A stretch of DNA of 64,000 bases, taken from the NCBI GenBank assembly GCA_947095535.1, contig OX352773.1, positions 208,216,093 through 208,280,092 on the forward strand, given 5' to 3'. The stretch comes from Poecilobothrus nobilitatus. Lineage: Eukaryota; Arthropoda; Insecta; Diptera; Dolichopodidae. The notes below the pieces were generated by a model. The model worked only from the letters and a program-made list of their open reading frames with translations. It did no database searches and was not told where the DNA came from. The position numbers and the translations under genes are program-made. Shown here piece by piece: positions 9,098 to 19,243 of the stretch. The number at the start of each line of letters is the position of its first letter. Within the stretch, counting starts at the first letter, position 1.

Positions 9098-11301
9098 CAT
9101 AACCTACATTAATTTTTAGAAGACCTGGACATTGAAATGCTTAAATGTGTTTGTGCATATTGTAAATGTTTTGTGAGAAAAAGCTTCGAAAAATGACATT
9201 TAATAAAAATTTTTTTTTTTTTGTTTTTGTTTAAGAAAAATGCCCATTTTTAACAACTTTCTTTTCGAGTTTTCGATATGAAATATTCACCCAAACATGC
9301 CGAATTTTATATTAAAATAAAATTTGGAAATTTTTATAACATATCAAAATTTCAGCTTTTAACTCAAAATTTTCAACATATTTTCAGCAAAATAAAATTT
9401 TCAGTTTTTTTCTACCATTTGATATCGCCGCCATTTAATACTCTCAAAACATAATGAGAGTACACAATTTTAATAATTTTAGTGAACATAACCTAATAAT
9501 TTAAAAGCTTCATAATAAATTGTGGTGCAAATTTGGTAAGTATATTTCAGTTCAATCTAAGTTTTTATATTTTTAATTATAATCAAAAATTATAAAATTT
9601 ATATAAAAATAAAGTTTGAAGTTTTCTCTTTATGTCAGTAAAAAAATTAACTTTCAAATCATATTTTTCAGCAATATTTTCAAGGAACGGAGAAAACAAG
9701 TACCAGATTCTAGGTAAGCATTTTCGTTTTTTTCTATACAGTGTTTAAAAAAAAAATCGTTGTACATGAAATATTCATGTACTTACATAAATTAAAATAT
9801 TCTTTTTATAATTAAAATTTTGAATTGCAATACTTTTTTACAAGTATTAGAAAAAAATTAATAAATTATTATTTTATTTTTTAAATATCTTTGAATTTTA
9901 ATAATATTTTATTTTATATACTCATATTTTTGTAGTTGAATTTTTGAATTGAATTAATATTTTTAAAAGATTTTATTTCATATTTAAAAAAATTAATTCA
10001 ATTATTTAGTGCCTTATATTGCCTTTTTTAATTATTTACTTACATAAAATGGGTCGAAAATGTTCGGTTCTTGGATGTAAATCCAATTATAATAATAGCA
10101 CGATATCTGTCGCTACTTTTAAATTTCCGGTTAAAGAGCCTTTGAAAACTTTATGGATAAGCGCTGTACAAAGATCAGACTGGCAACCAACAGCCTACAG
10201 TTCCATATGTAAATTACATTTTTCAGAATCGTGTTTTAAATTAAATAATGATCAAAGGTCGCGTTTAATGCCAGATGCAGTTCCAACTATTTTCACCAGT
10301 TACTCGGTAAATTTAATAGAAACGAGTAATAAAAATTTACGCGATGACAATTTAATTTTAAATTTCTCTAATTTAGTTTTAAATATTAGTAAAAAAGTAA
10401 ATTTAAATGACTGGAAATTAGATTTGGAATCGACGTGCAAATGTGGTACGAAAAGTCGCGATATTTTTTTCAAAATTGGTAAAATTTTTTCAAATATTTT
10501 ATTAAATAATTTCGTTAAAGATAAAAATGACATTTTAAAAAGTAATAAGGAAAATAGAAAATTAAATAAATTTAATTAAAAAAGGCAATATTTTGTTTTT
10601 TTTTTTTGTTAAAAAATTATTTATTTATTTTATTATTATATAAATATTTTTTATTTTTTATATATATTAATATATTTTTTTTTTTCATTATTTTAGTTTA
10701 AGTGGACTAGGCCTTCAGGGGATACCAAAACGCGCCATATTCCCTACCCCAAAGGTGGTGTGGAAAGGGGAATAACTTATAATATTAATTTATTTCATTA
10801 TATTAATAAAAACTACATATAAGTTAACATAAATTAACTTATTGGGAAAACAATTAAATAATTTATTTTTTGCACTTAATTTTATATGCATTCTAAAAAA
10901 ATTTACTTTATTTACTAAACCAAATTGATATTGCCATAAAAATTATTTTGCAACTTTTTTTTTGCTCAGTAATGTACCAAATCAAAGTTTTTTTAAAGTT
11001 TTTAAGAAGCTTTTTTTTGTTGAAAAGTAATTGGAAGACATTTTTTAAAGTGCATATTTATGAATGAAAATTTACAATTTTTAAAAATTTTCTTTTACTA
11101 AAAGACGTAAAAAAGATGGAACTTTAATGTTCCCTTAGGACGAAATTGAAAAAAATCTGTAGTTTTCGTGTTATTTCCAGATTTCTAGGAGGACTACTAT
11201 TTTTTCCCATAAGACTACGTGTATTTTTTTTGAAAAAAAGGACTACTATTTAGCTTTCCTCTCTCAATGTCCAGGTCTTCTACAAATTAATGTAGGTTAT
11301 A
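9098..11301 (+). mobile_element. Family-A P-like element carrying a THAP mini-ORF
   Basis: A 2.2-kb element bounded by inverted repeats of about 37 bp at 9099-9135 and 11264-11300, which differ at one base. The outer word is ataacctacattaattt. GTTACAT flanks both sides (9091-9097 and 11302-11308), a 7-bp duplication, or 8 bp with one mismatch. The left 900 bp are non-coding but contain splice-like signals (ttggtaag near 9535, ttttcag near 9670, ctaggtaag near 9712), which suggests a spliced leader. The single intact ORF is at 10049-10579. The 3' part holds a block around ccatattccctaccccaaag shared with other elements here. It has no catalytic core, so it would depend on transposase from elsewhere. 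Confidence 0.85.
10049..10579 (+). CDS. THAP-domain mini-protein, KP-like candidate transposition repressor
   Basis: Intact frame of 176 residues. The start chosen is the ATG before GRKCSVLGCKSNY, because THAP domains begin there; an in-frame ATG at 10019 would add ten residues. The THAP zinc module is complete: Cys5, Cys10, the later C-x2-H in SICKLHF, and the closing AVPTIF box near residue 80. Straight after it comes a tail ending DLESTCKCGTKSRDIFF and ILLNNFVKDKNDILKSNKEN, which corresponds to the end of the transposase tail in element B. The RNase H-like and GTP-binding regions of a full P transposase (about 750-900 residues) are absent. It therefore joins the DNA-binding domain to the C-terminus by internal deletion. 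KP protein of the fly P element has a comparable design and represses transposition; that role here is inference. It could also be a non-expressed remnant. Confidence 0.75.
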   Translation: MGRKCSVLGCKSNYNNSTISVATFKFPVKEPLKTLWISAVQRSDWQPTAYSSICKLHFSESCFKLNNDQRSRLMPDAVPTIFTSYSVNLIETSNKNLRDDNLILNFSNLVLNISKKVNLNDWKLDLESTCKCGTKSRDIFFKIGKIFSNILLNNFVKDKNDILKSNKENRKLNKFN

Positions 11302-11309
11302 GTTACATT

Positions 11310-11455
11310 CAAGCATTTTACAAAGCCTCCTATGCAAAGCTCCATAAGAATACATACATACGTGTAAATTTTTCTAAATTTTTTCAAAAATTAGCTCCCT
11401 AAAACGCATTCGCTCTCTTTATGTCATGGGCCATGGTCTGAAAAAAATTATTGTC
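11310..11455 (+). repeat. Short repeat shared with 3795-3925
   Basis: Begins at tttacaaagcctcctatgca and runs to ctgaaaaaaattattgtcag. It lies immediately outside the right duplication of element A, so it belongs to older sequence into which A inserted. Copy 1 lies at 3795-3925. Confidence 0.6.
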
Positions 11456-11920
11456 AGCTGTGTTAAAAATATAAAAACTTAGTTTGAACTGAAATATACT
11501 TACGAAATTCGCATCACAATTTATTATGAAGCTTTTAAATTATTAGGTTATGTTCACTAAAATTATTAAAATTGTGTACATACAATATACATAATTTCAT
11601 TATTTTTTGATATGATATGCTAGAAAAAAACTGAAAATTTTATTTTGCTGAAAATATGTTGAAAATTTGGAGTTGAAAGCTGAAATTTTGATATGTTATA
11701 GAAAAAATTCCAAATTTTATTTTAATGTTTGGATGAATATTCCATATCGAAAACTCGAAAAGAAAATTGTTAAAAATGGGTATTTTTCTTAAACAAAAAC
11801 ATAAAAGAAGAAAATTTTTATTAAATGTCATTTTTTGAAAATTTTCCTCATTTACAATATGCAAAAACACATTTAAGCATTTAAATATCCAGGCCTTCTA
11901 AAAATTTATGTAGGTTATGA
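11455..11920 (-). mobile_element. Solo left end of a family-A element, inverted
   Basis: Reverse complement of about 460 bp at the left of element A (9098-9560), ending in gtaggttatga at 11920. It shares the words around gtatttttcttaaacaaaaa and catttaagcatttaaatatc. Together with element A it leaves two A left ends facing away from each other. The 76-codon minus frame inside is only a reading of this non-coding end. Confidence 0.75.
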
Positions 11921-11928
11921 CTTACTAC

Positions 11929-12424
11929 CGAGACTCACATCAATTATCAGGCCATGAAGTGCAGAGAGTAAAAGCTTAATAAGGGGCCAGCTTTTAACAA
12001 ATTTACACGCAGTCTTATGGAAAAAAATAGGGGGCCGACTATAAATCTTGAAATAATACAAAAACCATTTACTTTATTCAATTTGGTCCAAAGAAAAAAT
12101 TAAAGTCGCATCTTTTTTACATAATTCATTAAAGAAAGATATTTTAAAATATAATATTTTCATTCATAAATATGCATTTAAAAAATTGTCTTCCTTTAAA
12201 TTTTTTATTTTAAAAGCTTCTTTAAATAAACTGCCTCAATATCGTAATAGTATACGTCGAGACTACTTTCATTCTTTAAAATTTCATGCACGCTTATATG
12301 GCAATAATCGAGACTCACATCAATTATTAAATTATTCATACGCGCAATACGTGAGAATCGATTGCAATTCTCTCACAACTACATTCATGTGTTTTCAGTT
12401 CTTGGCCTGTTTACTTAGGTCTTG
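11929..12424 (-). mobile_element. 496-bp B-derived MITE, copy 1
   Basis: Starts CGAGACTCACATCAATTATC and ends ttacttaggtcttg, the two ends of element B in reverse orientation, with most of the interior removed. The 8-bp target duplication CTTACTAC is perfect (11921-11928 and 12425-12432). The interior includes a second cgagactcacatcaattatt near 12309 and ctctcacaactacattcatg near 12371. Non-coding; its 88-codon frame has no support. Confidence 0.92.
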
Positions 12425-12432
12425 CTTACTAC

Positions 12433-13066
12433 ATATGTATGTATTTCTATAATTACTCTACTTCAAAAGATGTAGGTAGAACTTTTGAAAAATGTTTTTG
12501 AAAAATGTGGAGATCAAAAAGTTTGTTGTTCGAGAACTAGATTTCAACCAAAAAAACTAATGAACCTAAAAATTGATTAAAAAATATTTTGTGTTATTTT
12601 CAAGACTCTAGCGTTCTTAGTTTTCGAGTTATCGACTCATTTTTTCCATATTTTGTTCTATGAGTGTTTGCTATTAAAAATTTAGCATTTATTGTAAGCC
12701 TAATATTTTTTTTTAAGACGTCAAAAGTAAAACATGAATATTTTATTTGCTTCGTGATGATAAAGTTAACATGTTCATTGTTCAACGAATTTAGTCTATT
12801 GTTGTAACTTGGAAGGTTAGAATAGTCTGCAGGATTATTTGGGTTGTTAAAGATGAAATTTTATGATGGCCTTTGGAAGAATTTTGAAAAAATGATTATT
12901 GTTTGAGTTATAAGGTTTATGCTTTACCACTATTTCATTTTTTACTATTTCCATAATAATACGTGTAAATTTTTCAGAAAGCTTTACCACTATTTCAAAG
13001 CTCTCTCTCTATGTCAGGGCCTGTGAAAACAATATTGTAGATTATGGTTTTGACTGTTTATTTTTT
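12433..13066. other. Spacer between two MITEs
   Basis: Non-coding. Near 12950-13040 it holds a weak copy of the acgtgtaaatttttcagaaa and ctctctatgtcagggcctgt words seen next to element A. No gene is seen. Confidence 0.5.
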
Positions 13067-13074
13067 GTTTTAGT

Positions 13075-13570
13075 CGAGACTCACATCAATTATCAGGCCA
13101 TGAAGTGCAGAGAGTAAAAGCTTAATAAGGGGCCAGCTTTTAACAAATTTACACGTAGTCTTATGGAAAAAAATAGGGGGCCGACTATAAATCTTGAAAT
13201 AATACAAAAACCATTTACTTTATTCAATTTGGTCCAAAGAGAAAATTAAAGTCGCATCTTTTTTACATAATTCATTAAAGAAAAATATTTTAAAATATAA
13301 TATTTTCATTCATAAATATGCATTTAAAAAATTGTCTTGCGTTAAATTTTTTATTTTAAAAGCTTCTTAAGATAAATTGCCTCAATATCGTAATAGTATA
13401 CGTCGAGACTACTTTCATACTTGAAAAATTCGTACACGCTTATATGGCTATAATCGAGACTCACATCAATTATTAAATTATTCATACGCGCAATACGTGA
13501 GAATCGATTGCAATTCTCTCACAACTACATTCATGTGTTGTCAGTTCTTGGCCTGTTTAGTTAGGTCTTG
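13075..13570 (-). mobile_element. 496-bp B-derived MITE, copy 2
   Basis: Same length, ends and internal words as the copy at 11929-12424, with a handful of substitutions. It is flanked by a perfect 8-bp duplication GTTTTAGT (13067-13074 and 13571-13578). Two independent insertions of the same 496-bp element within 1.2 kb show that it moved as a unit. Confidence 0.92.
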
Positions 13571-14528
13571 GTTTTAGTGTATTTTTACTTATGTACATAC
13601 ATATATGCACATATGTGGATGTTTAAAGCTGGTTATTTTAGTCAAGACCTAAATAAACAGGCCAAGAACTGAAAACGCATGAATGTAGTTGTGAGAGAAT
13701 GGCAATCGAGTCTCGCATACATTCAAACAAATGACATTAAAATTTAATTTTAAAAGATTTTTTTTGTTCTTATTATTTTGTTGTTTTTTTCGAAAAAATG
13801 CCCATTTTTAACAATTTTCATTACGAATTTTCGTTATGAAATATTCCCCAAAATATGTCAAATTTTATATGAAAATTTAATTTGGAATTTTTCCTACAAC
13901 ATATCAAAAAATTAGCTTTCAACTCGTAATTGTAACTTAATATTTAATAAAATTACTTTTAGGTCTTTTTAGTTATTTTTTTCCGCTTGCTTTTTGACAT
14001 TTGTAAAAGTAGAAGAAGAGAATTTTTTTTCAAAAAATAAGAGTGGGATTGAAAGTTTTATTTGAAAGCTTTCAACCATAACCTAAAATTTATATAAAAA
14101 TTGTATATGAAATGGGTAAGTACTTTTATAATCAAATTGAGTTTTAATATTTTTAATTTTATTTAAACATTTTAAAAATGTCATATAATTAAAATTTAGA
14201 ATTTTTTCTTTCCTCTTGTAAGAAAATTAATTTTCAACTCGTATTTTTCAGCCATATTTCGAGCACATAAAAAAAGGGAGTCACAAATTCTGGTAAGCAA
14301 ATTATTAAATATTTTGATACACTCCATAAAAAAAAAGTAGTGGCGTAGGAGATATAAGTAATTTTAAATTTTATTTTATAAGATATAATTAATTAATTAT
14401 TACTTATTATAATTAGTTTTGTTTGTTTTTTATGTTAAATTAGTTTTATAATTTTAAACAGAAAATCGTATCTGAGCATAGACAATAAATTATTAATATA
14501 TAAAGTGATATTTAGCAGCATTCTTTGA

Positions 14529-15055
14529 TACGCTTTCGCCGTATGGATGGATTCTGCAAAATCGCATTTACTTCTTTTACAAAGAAAGCAGAACTCCGTG
14601 CTAAAATTAATTCTAAAGAAAAACAGATGCTTTTCAACCGCAAGGTTACATGAAATCGCCCAAGTGCCTACAAGTCAAGACAAAATTGATAGACTTTTTC
14701 CAATTTTTCAAGAGAACTGCTTTAACAATTCAAATCCTCTAATAAATAATATTTTCAGTATAATCTAAGTTAACTATATGTAAATTCTAAATTTAATAAT
14801 TAGTCTATAGGTTAGTTTTAAGTATCTAGTTATAAGTCGTTAAAAAATGTGTCAGTAGGTTTTTTAGCCATTTTTGCTACACCAACTAAATTTTTTAATA
14901 ATAAATATTAATTCTTTTCTCTTAATTTTAAGTCAAAGTTGAAAATACTCCTATTATAGTATGATTTTCTAAATTTGTAAATATTGGCTTTTTTGTACAC
15001 AAAATTTTTTTTTTTTTTTAAGGCTTAATAAATAAATAAATAAAATAAATAATTT
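14529..15055 (+). mobile_element. 5'-truncated jockey-type LINE tail inside element B
   Basis: The frame from 14529 reads YAFAVWMDSAKSHLLLLQRK, then NSVLKLILKKNR, then RLHEIAQVPTSQDKI and NNSNPLINNIF before its stop. This is the usual C-terminal end of jockey-like reverse transcriptases (the Y-x-V-W, L-Q-x-x-Q-N and N-P-L-I phrases). It is followed by about 270 bp of 3' UTR and an AATAAATAAATAAATAAAAT-type tail near 15020-15055. The same insertion is in the inverted B copy (about 49325-49860), so it entered B before the copies spread. Confidence 0.75.
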
Positions 15056-15245
15056 TGTATTTACGGTTTTTTTGTTTTTTATAAGTTGTTATATTTTTTT
15101 GTCTTTTATCTTATTTTTTTATATAGCCCTTTTTAATTTTTTATACATATAAACTCTGTAAAATGAAAATGAAACTAATATTATTTTATATTTTTTACAA
15201 AATGATAATTATTTCCGTTGCAATTTTAAATTTAGAATTATCATT

Positions 15246-15840
15246 GGTTATCAGTTTGGAATACAAATGATAATAAAAATAGATTTTCGAAAGACACTTT
15301 CAATGCTTGTATTCACTACTAAAACATTACTAATGTATTCACTACTAAAACATTAATAGATTTAGTTCATCTATCCTTAACGGAGCTTCAAATGTACTAT
15401 GTTTTATTAGGCAAATTACAAACTGATTCTTTAGAAAATAGATTCCGTTTATATCGTTCTCTAGCTGGGTGCAATTTTACTTTGACGAACTTAACAGAGG
15501 GGGTCTTTCTTTACCGACGGATCAGATAAATTATGTTTTATTTCATATGACAGCAATTTTTTAGGAGATTTTACGGGAAACAAATTTAAAAAAAAATTTC
15601 TTTGAGCAAAGTAATCAAAAAAGAATACTAATTGAACTGACTTTAAATAGTCTTTGTTTGGGATGAATGACATTGATTGGGAATCGACGTGTAAATGCGG
15701 CAATAGTAGCGCATAATTTTTTTCCAAATAAGTAAAACATTTGCAAATATTTTATTAAATAATTACACAAAACGGGAAATGATATATGTATTAAAATCTA
15801 ATAGACAAAATCGCAAATTAAAAATATTTCAAAATTAAGA
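15246..15840 (+). pseudogene. Transposase C-terminal relic in element B copy 1
   Basis: The plus-strand translation keeps DLVHLSLTELQMYYVLLGKL followed by QTDSLENRFRLYRSLAGCNF, a P/THAP9-type C-terminal segment. After stops and a frame change it continues with DLESTCKCGNSSA and ILLNNYTKREMIYVLKSNR. The latter parallels the tail of the THAP mini-protein of element A (DLESTCKCGTKSRDIFF). The frame is broken and there is no start; dead. Confidence 0.75.
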
Positions 15841-16594
15841 AGGGTTATATAATTTTTTGTGATATTTTTTAATTTCGTGATATTTTGTTAATTTTGAATT
15901 TTGTGATATTTTTTTTATTTATTGTTTTTTTATTAATATTTTTGTTTCTACTTCATAAATATTACACTGTTTTTTTTAGAATTGAGGGGATTAGACCTAT
16001 TGGGAACACCACTTTAAAAAAAACGCTCCATATTCCCTACCTCAAAGGTGGTGTGGGAATGGGAATAATGTTTAGATATTATAAATTATTACTTATATAA
16101 ATATTATTTAATTTTTGCTTACTTCACAATAACTTATATTTCAGTTAATAATTTTTTATTTTTAAAATTTAATAAAAATTTTTACTAAGTTAATTTAAAA
16201 TCAAAACTGTCATTAAAACTTTTTTTGTTACCAGTAGTGTACTATAAAAACACTCTCATTGACTTTCACGAGACTCGAATCTTAAGAACTTTAAGAAGCT
16301 TTTAAAATAAAAAATTTAAAGGAAGACAATTTTTTAAATGCATATTTATGAATGAAAATATTATATTTTAAAAAATTTTTCTTTAATGAATTATGTAAAA
16401 AAGATGCGACTTTAATTTTCTCTTTGGACCAAATTGAATGAAGTAAATGGTTTTTGTATTATTTCAAGATTTATAGTCGGCCCCCTATTTTTTTCCATAA
16501 GACTACGTGTAAATTTGTTAAAAGCTGGCCCCTTATTAAGCTTTTACTCTCTGCACTTCATGGCCTGATAATTGATGTGAGTCTCGATTTTAGT

Positions 16595-19243
16595 CCCTGT
16601 ATTCCACAGTTCCATGTTATTTGTTTCCTTGATTTTCGATTCCGGTAATTCAACCTCTATGAATTTGACCAATTTTTCCTCTGTTGAATTAATGTTGAGA
16701 TTAGAAATCCTTTAAATTAAATTTGAGTTTTCTTAAAACATCTGGTGGATCAACTGCTTCTATCTCTCTTTCTTTAGAACTATTATCCTTAATTTCATTT
16801 ATTGATTCCTTTATGATACCATGTGATATAACTGTCTTAGCATTAAACTCGTTTAATTTATTTTTCATTTAACTCGTCAAAAAGTGATTTAGCTCATTTG
16901 CTTAGGGATCTCTAAAACTCATTGAGATATTGTTATTATAATTTCATGAGTATGTTTGATATTTTATTTCAAATGATTGATAAATATTTAAGAACAACAT
17001 CCTAATGAAAAAGGTTCCTAAATTTTGACCAGTTATTAATAAATATGAATGATCAGAGTTTATCTTTTATGTTTCTTTTTTCATTCATTCAGAGTGTGCT
17101 CAGACTATAATCTATATGTGCGATTTTCATTTTCAGATATCGTAGAGCATTTGAATTTAAAAATCAAAAATTTTATTTTTTTATATAATTTTACACTTTT
17201 AACGGGTTAAAGCGCTATTGTGTTTCAAAATTATTTCGGAGCGTTTAGAGATAAAATATTTTTAATCTACTCAGAACGTACTCTATATACTCGATATCTG
17301 TTCAGAGCACAAAACAAATCTGAACTAAAAAAAGAAAAACACCCTAATTAAATAAAGATTTAAAAAAAAAACCGAATGATATTGTGTACGACTTTCTTAT
17401 AGATTCCTGAACCGAAATCATCCTTTTTTCCATGTTAATTCGCACAGAAATGTGTATGACTTTTTTTTCCCCCTAAGGGAGGTGGGAATATTCCAAAGAC
17501 ACCAAGAATTTCCCCTTGGTAGTGTCAGATTCTTACTGACTAAATCTACCTCTTCTAAACCTATCTTCCCCTTTAGCAAATATAATTATTATTTTATTTA
17601 TTATTAAATGTCAATCCGTCCGTTTACATTGGTCTTCTCGAATCTATTTTTTTCATTACGTTTAACCCTTCTTCTCCATAAACTAATTTTATGATTTTGT
17701 AGTTTTAAATTAGTTTATTGGAAAGCTTCTTTCCAATGGTGAAACGTAATGAAAAAAGTAGATTCGAGAAGACTAATGTAAACAGACGGTATAAGATTGG
17801 TGAACCGAGTTCCTATTATTTTCTGTGTTAATTCGCACACGCACAAATTATTACATTTACAATTTACATAATTTAATTTTGTATTTAATTTTTATAATAT
17901 GGGATAGTCATTGTGATTTTATAAAGAATAAAATTTTGAATTAAAATACTTTTTTTAAAAAATATAAATTAAAGAAATATATGTAACTGAATATTAAACC
18001 TGGTTAAACCTTTCTATTTCGAAAAATTTTAAAAGTAACGTAGGCGTAATATTAACGGTTGTTACAACTGTAATTCCTAAAATTATCTTCACTCGACTAG
18101 TATATAAGAGAAATATTTCTGAAAAAAAAATTCAGTAAAAGTGTTTAATAAGAATAAGTCGTTTCTCTAGTAATGAAATGGTGTTCATATATGATTTATA
18201 CACTATTACATGACCATCGCAGAATTAGATTCTGCGACCTAAATTTTATCGGAAAAACTTTCCTCCTTATCTTTTTTCATTAATAAAACAGTTTTTATAG
18301 TCAAAAATTAAAATATTGTAATATGAAAAAAAAATAAAGGCGAATAAAACAGACTCTATGCGATTTATACATAATTTTAGTATAAAAATACACTATATTC
18401 AAATAATTTTAGAAAAATTAAAATAATATATACATAATTTCATTTTTTAGTGTTCAAAATTAAACGAAGTATAATAAAAAATGAAATTGTGTATATCATA
18501 CAAATGAAATGTTGTAAAAAATCATAATATGAAACTGAGCAATAAATGAAATAACGTATAATAAACAACTTTACTTTGATGTTCTTATTACTAACTTAAT
18601 CACAGTTAGAACTTTCAAATCAAGAAACTTACTTTAAAAACCTAAAAAATAACATTAAAAAATGTGAACCTTAAAATGTGAATTACTTGAAACTAAATTT
18701 TAAATTTAGTTTATTTCTTCTTAAATTTACTTCTAAATTTTAATAATCTTGAATTTTGTGTTTTTATAAAAATATATTAAATATAATTCCTTTACGACTA
18801 CAGAAAAAATATGTTAACTTTTTGATTTATATTTAAATAGTTAATATTTGTTTAAAGCCATTAAGCAGTCAAACAAACTAAAAATACGTTTTATACAACT
18901 TCTATTGTATGCAAAAATTGTTCGAACTTTTTTAAAAGAGTCATCTAACTGTATAAACTGGAATCTTCTAAATTAAATTATATTCTGAGTTAAAGAAACT
19001 TAACAAGACAGAAAGAAAACTAATTTTTTTACTAATAACATAAAAATTAGTAAAAAAAATTAGTTTTCTAACATTGTAATATTAGAATATTGTTAATAAA
19101 TATTCTACTGCTACATATTTAATTACCTAATTATAATGTAAAAATTAACAAAGTTAAAGTATACAAAGTAATCAAAATATTACTTTGAAATTTTGCATAT
19201 ACATATTTATTATTAGCAAATAAAAAAATAACATTATTTTTTT
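16595..19243. other. Intergenic between TE nest 1 and the ZAD gene
   Basis: AT-rich and non-coding apart from the inverted-repeat element at 17616-17791. Near 17470-17560 is a slightly GC-richer patch (ccccctaagggaggtgggaa) with no recognised match. The last part should include the 3' UTR of the minus-strand zinc-finger gene. Confidence 0.5.
17616..17791. mobile_element. Short inverted-repeat (MITE-like) element
   Basis: Two arms of about 45 nt, at 17616-17664 and 17741-17791, are inverted copies with a few mismatches. Arm words are gtttacattggtcttctcga, and cgagaagactaatgtaaaca on the other side. The arm inner parts are attacgttt and aaacgtaat. A relative with a longer loop lies at 33706-34075. 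No target duplication is evident. Confidence 0.65.

Larger units (their letters stand above)
13643..16586 (+). mobile_element. Family-B P-like element, copy 1
   Basis: A 2944-bp element running from CAAGACCTAAATAAACAGGC to the end gatgtgagtctcg. It is flanked by a perfect 8-bp duplication ATTTTAGT (13635-13642 and 16587-16594), the size made by P elements. The two ends are imperfect inverted relatives sharing the word caggcca. Contents: a non-coding left part with splice-like signals matching element A, a LINE tail (14529-15055), a broken transposase C-terminus (15246-15840), the block around ccatattccctacctcaaag (16029-16048), and the 300-bp right end found alone elsewhere. It has no THAP domain and no intact transposase, so it is non-autonomous. 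A nearly identical inverted copy lies at 47822-50743. Confidence 0.92.

Noticed and set aside
10300..10533. 77-codon minus-strand frame opposite the THAP ORF
   Set aside because: Complement of a coding frame with a clear domain. No motif of its own.
15885..16100. 71-codon hydrophobic frame present again at 48308-48523
   Set aside because: It looks conserved only because both copies of element B contain it. It is a T-rich non-coding stretch that overlaps the shared block.
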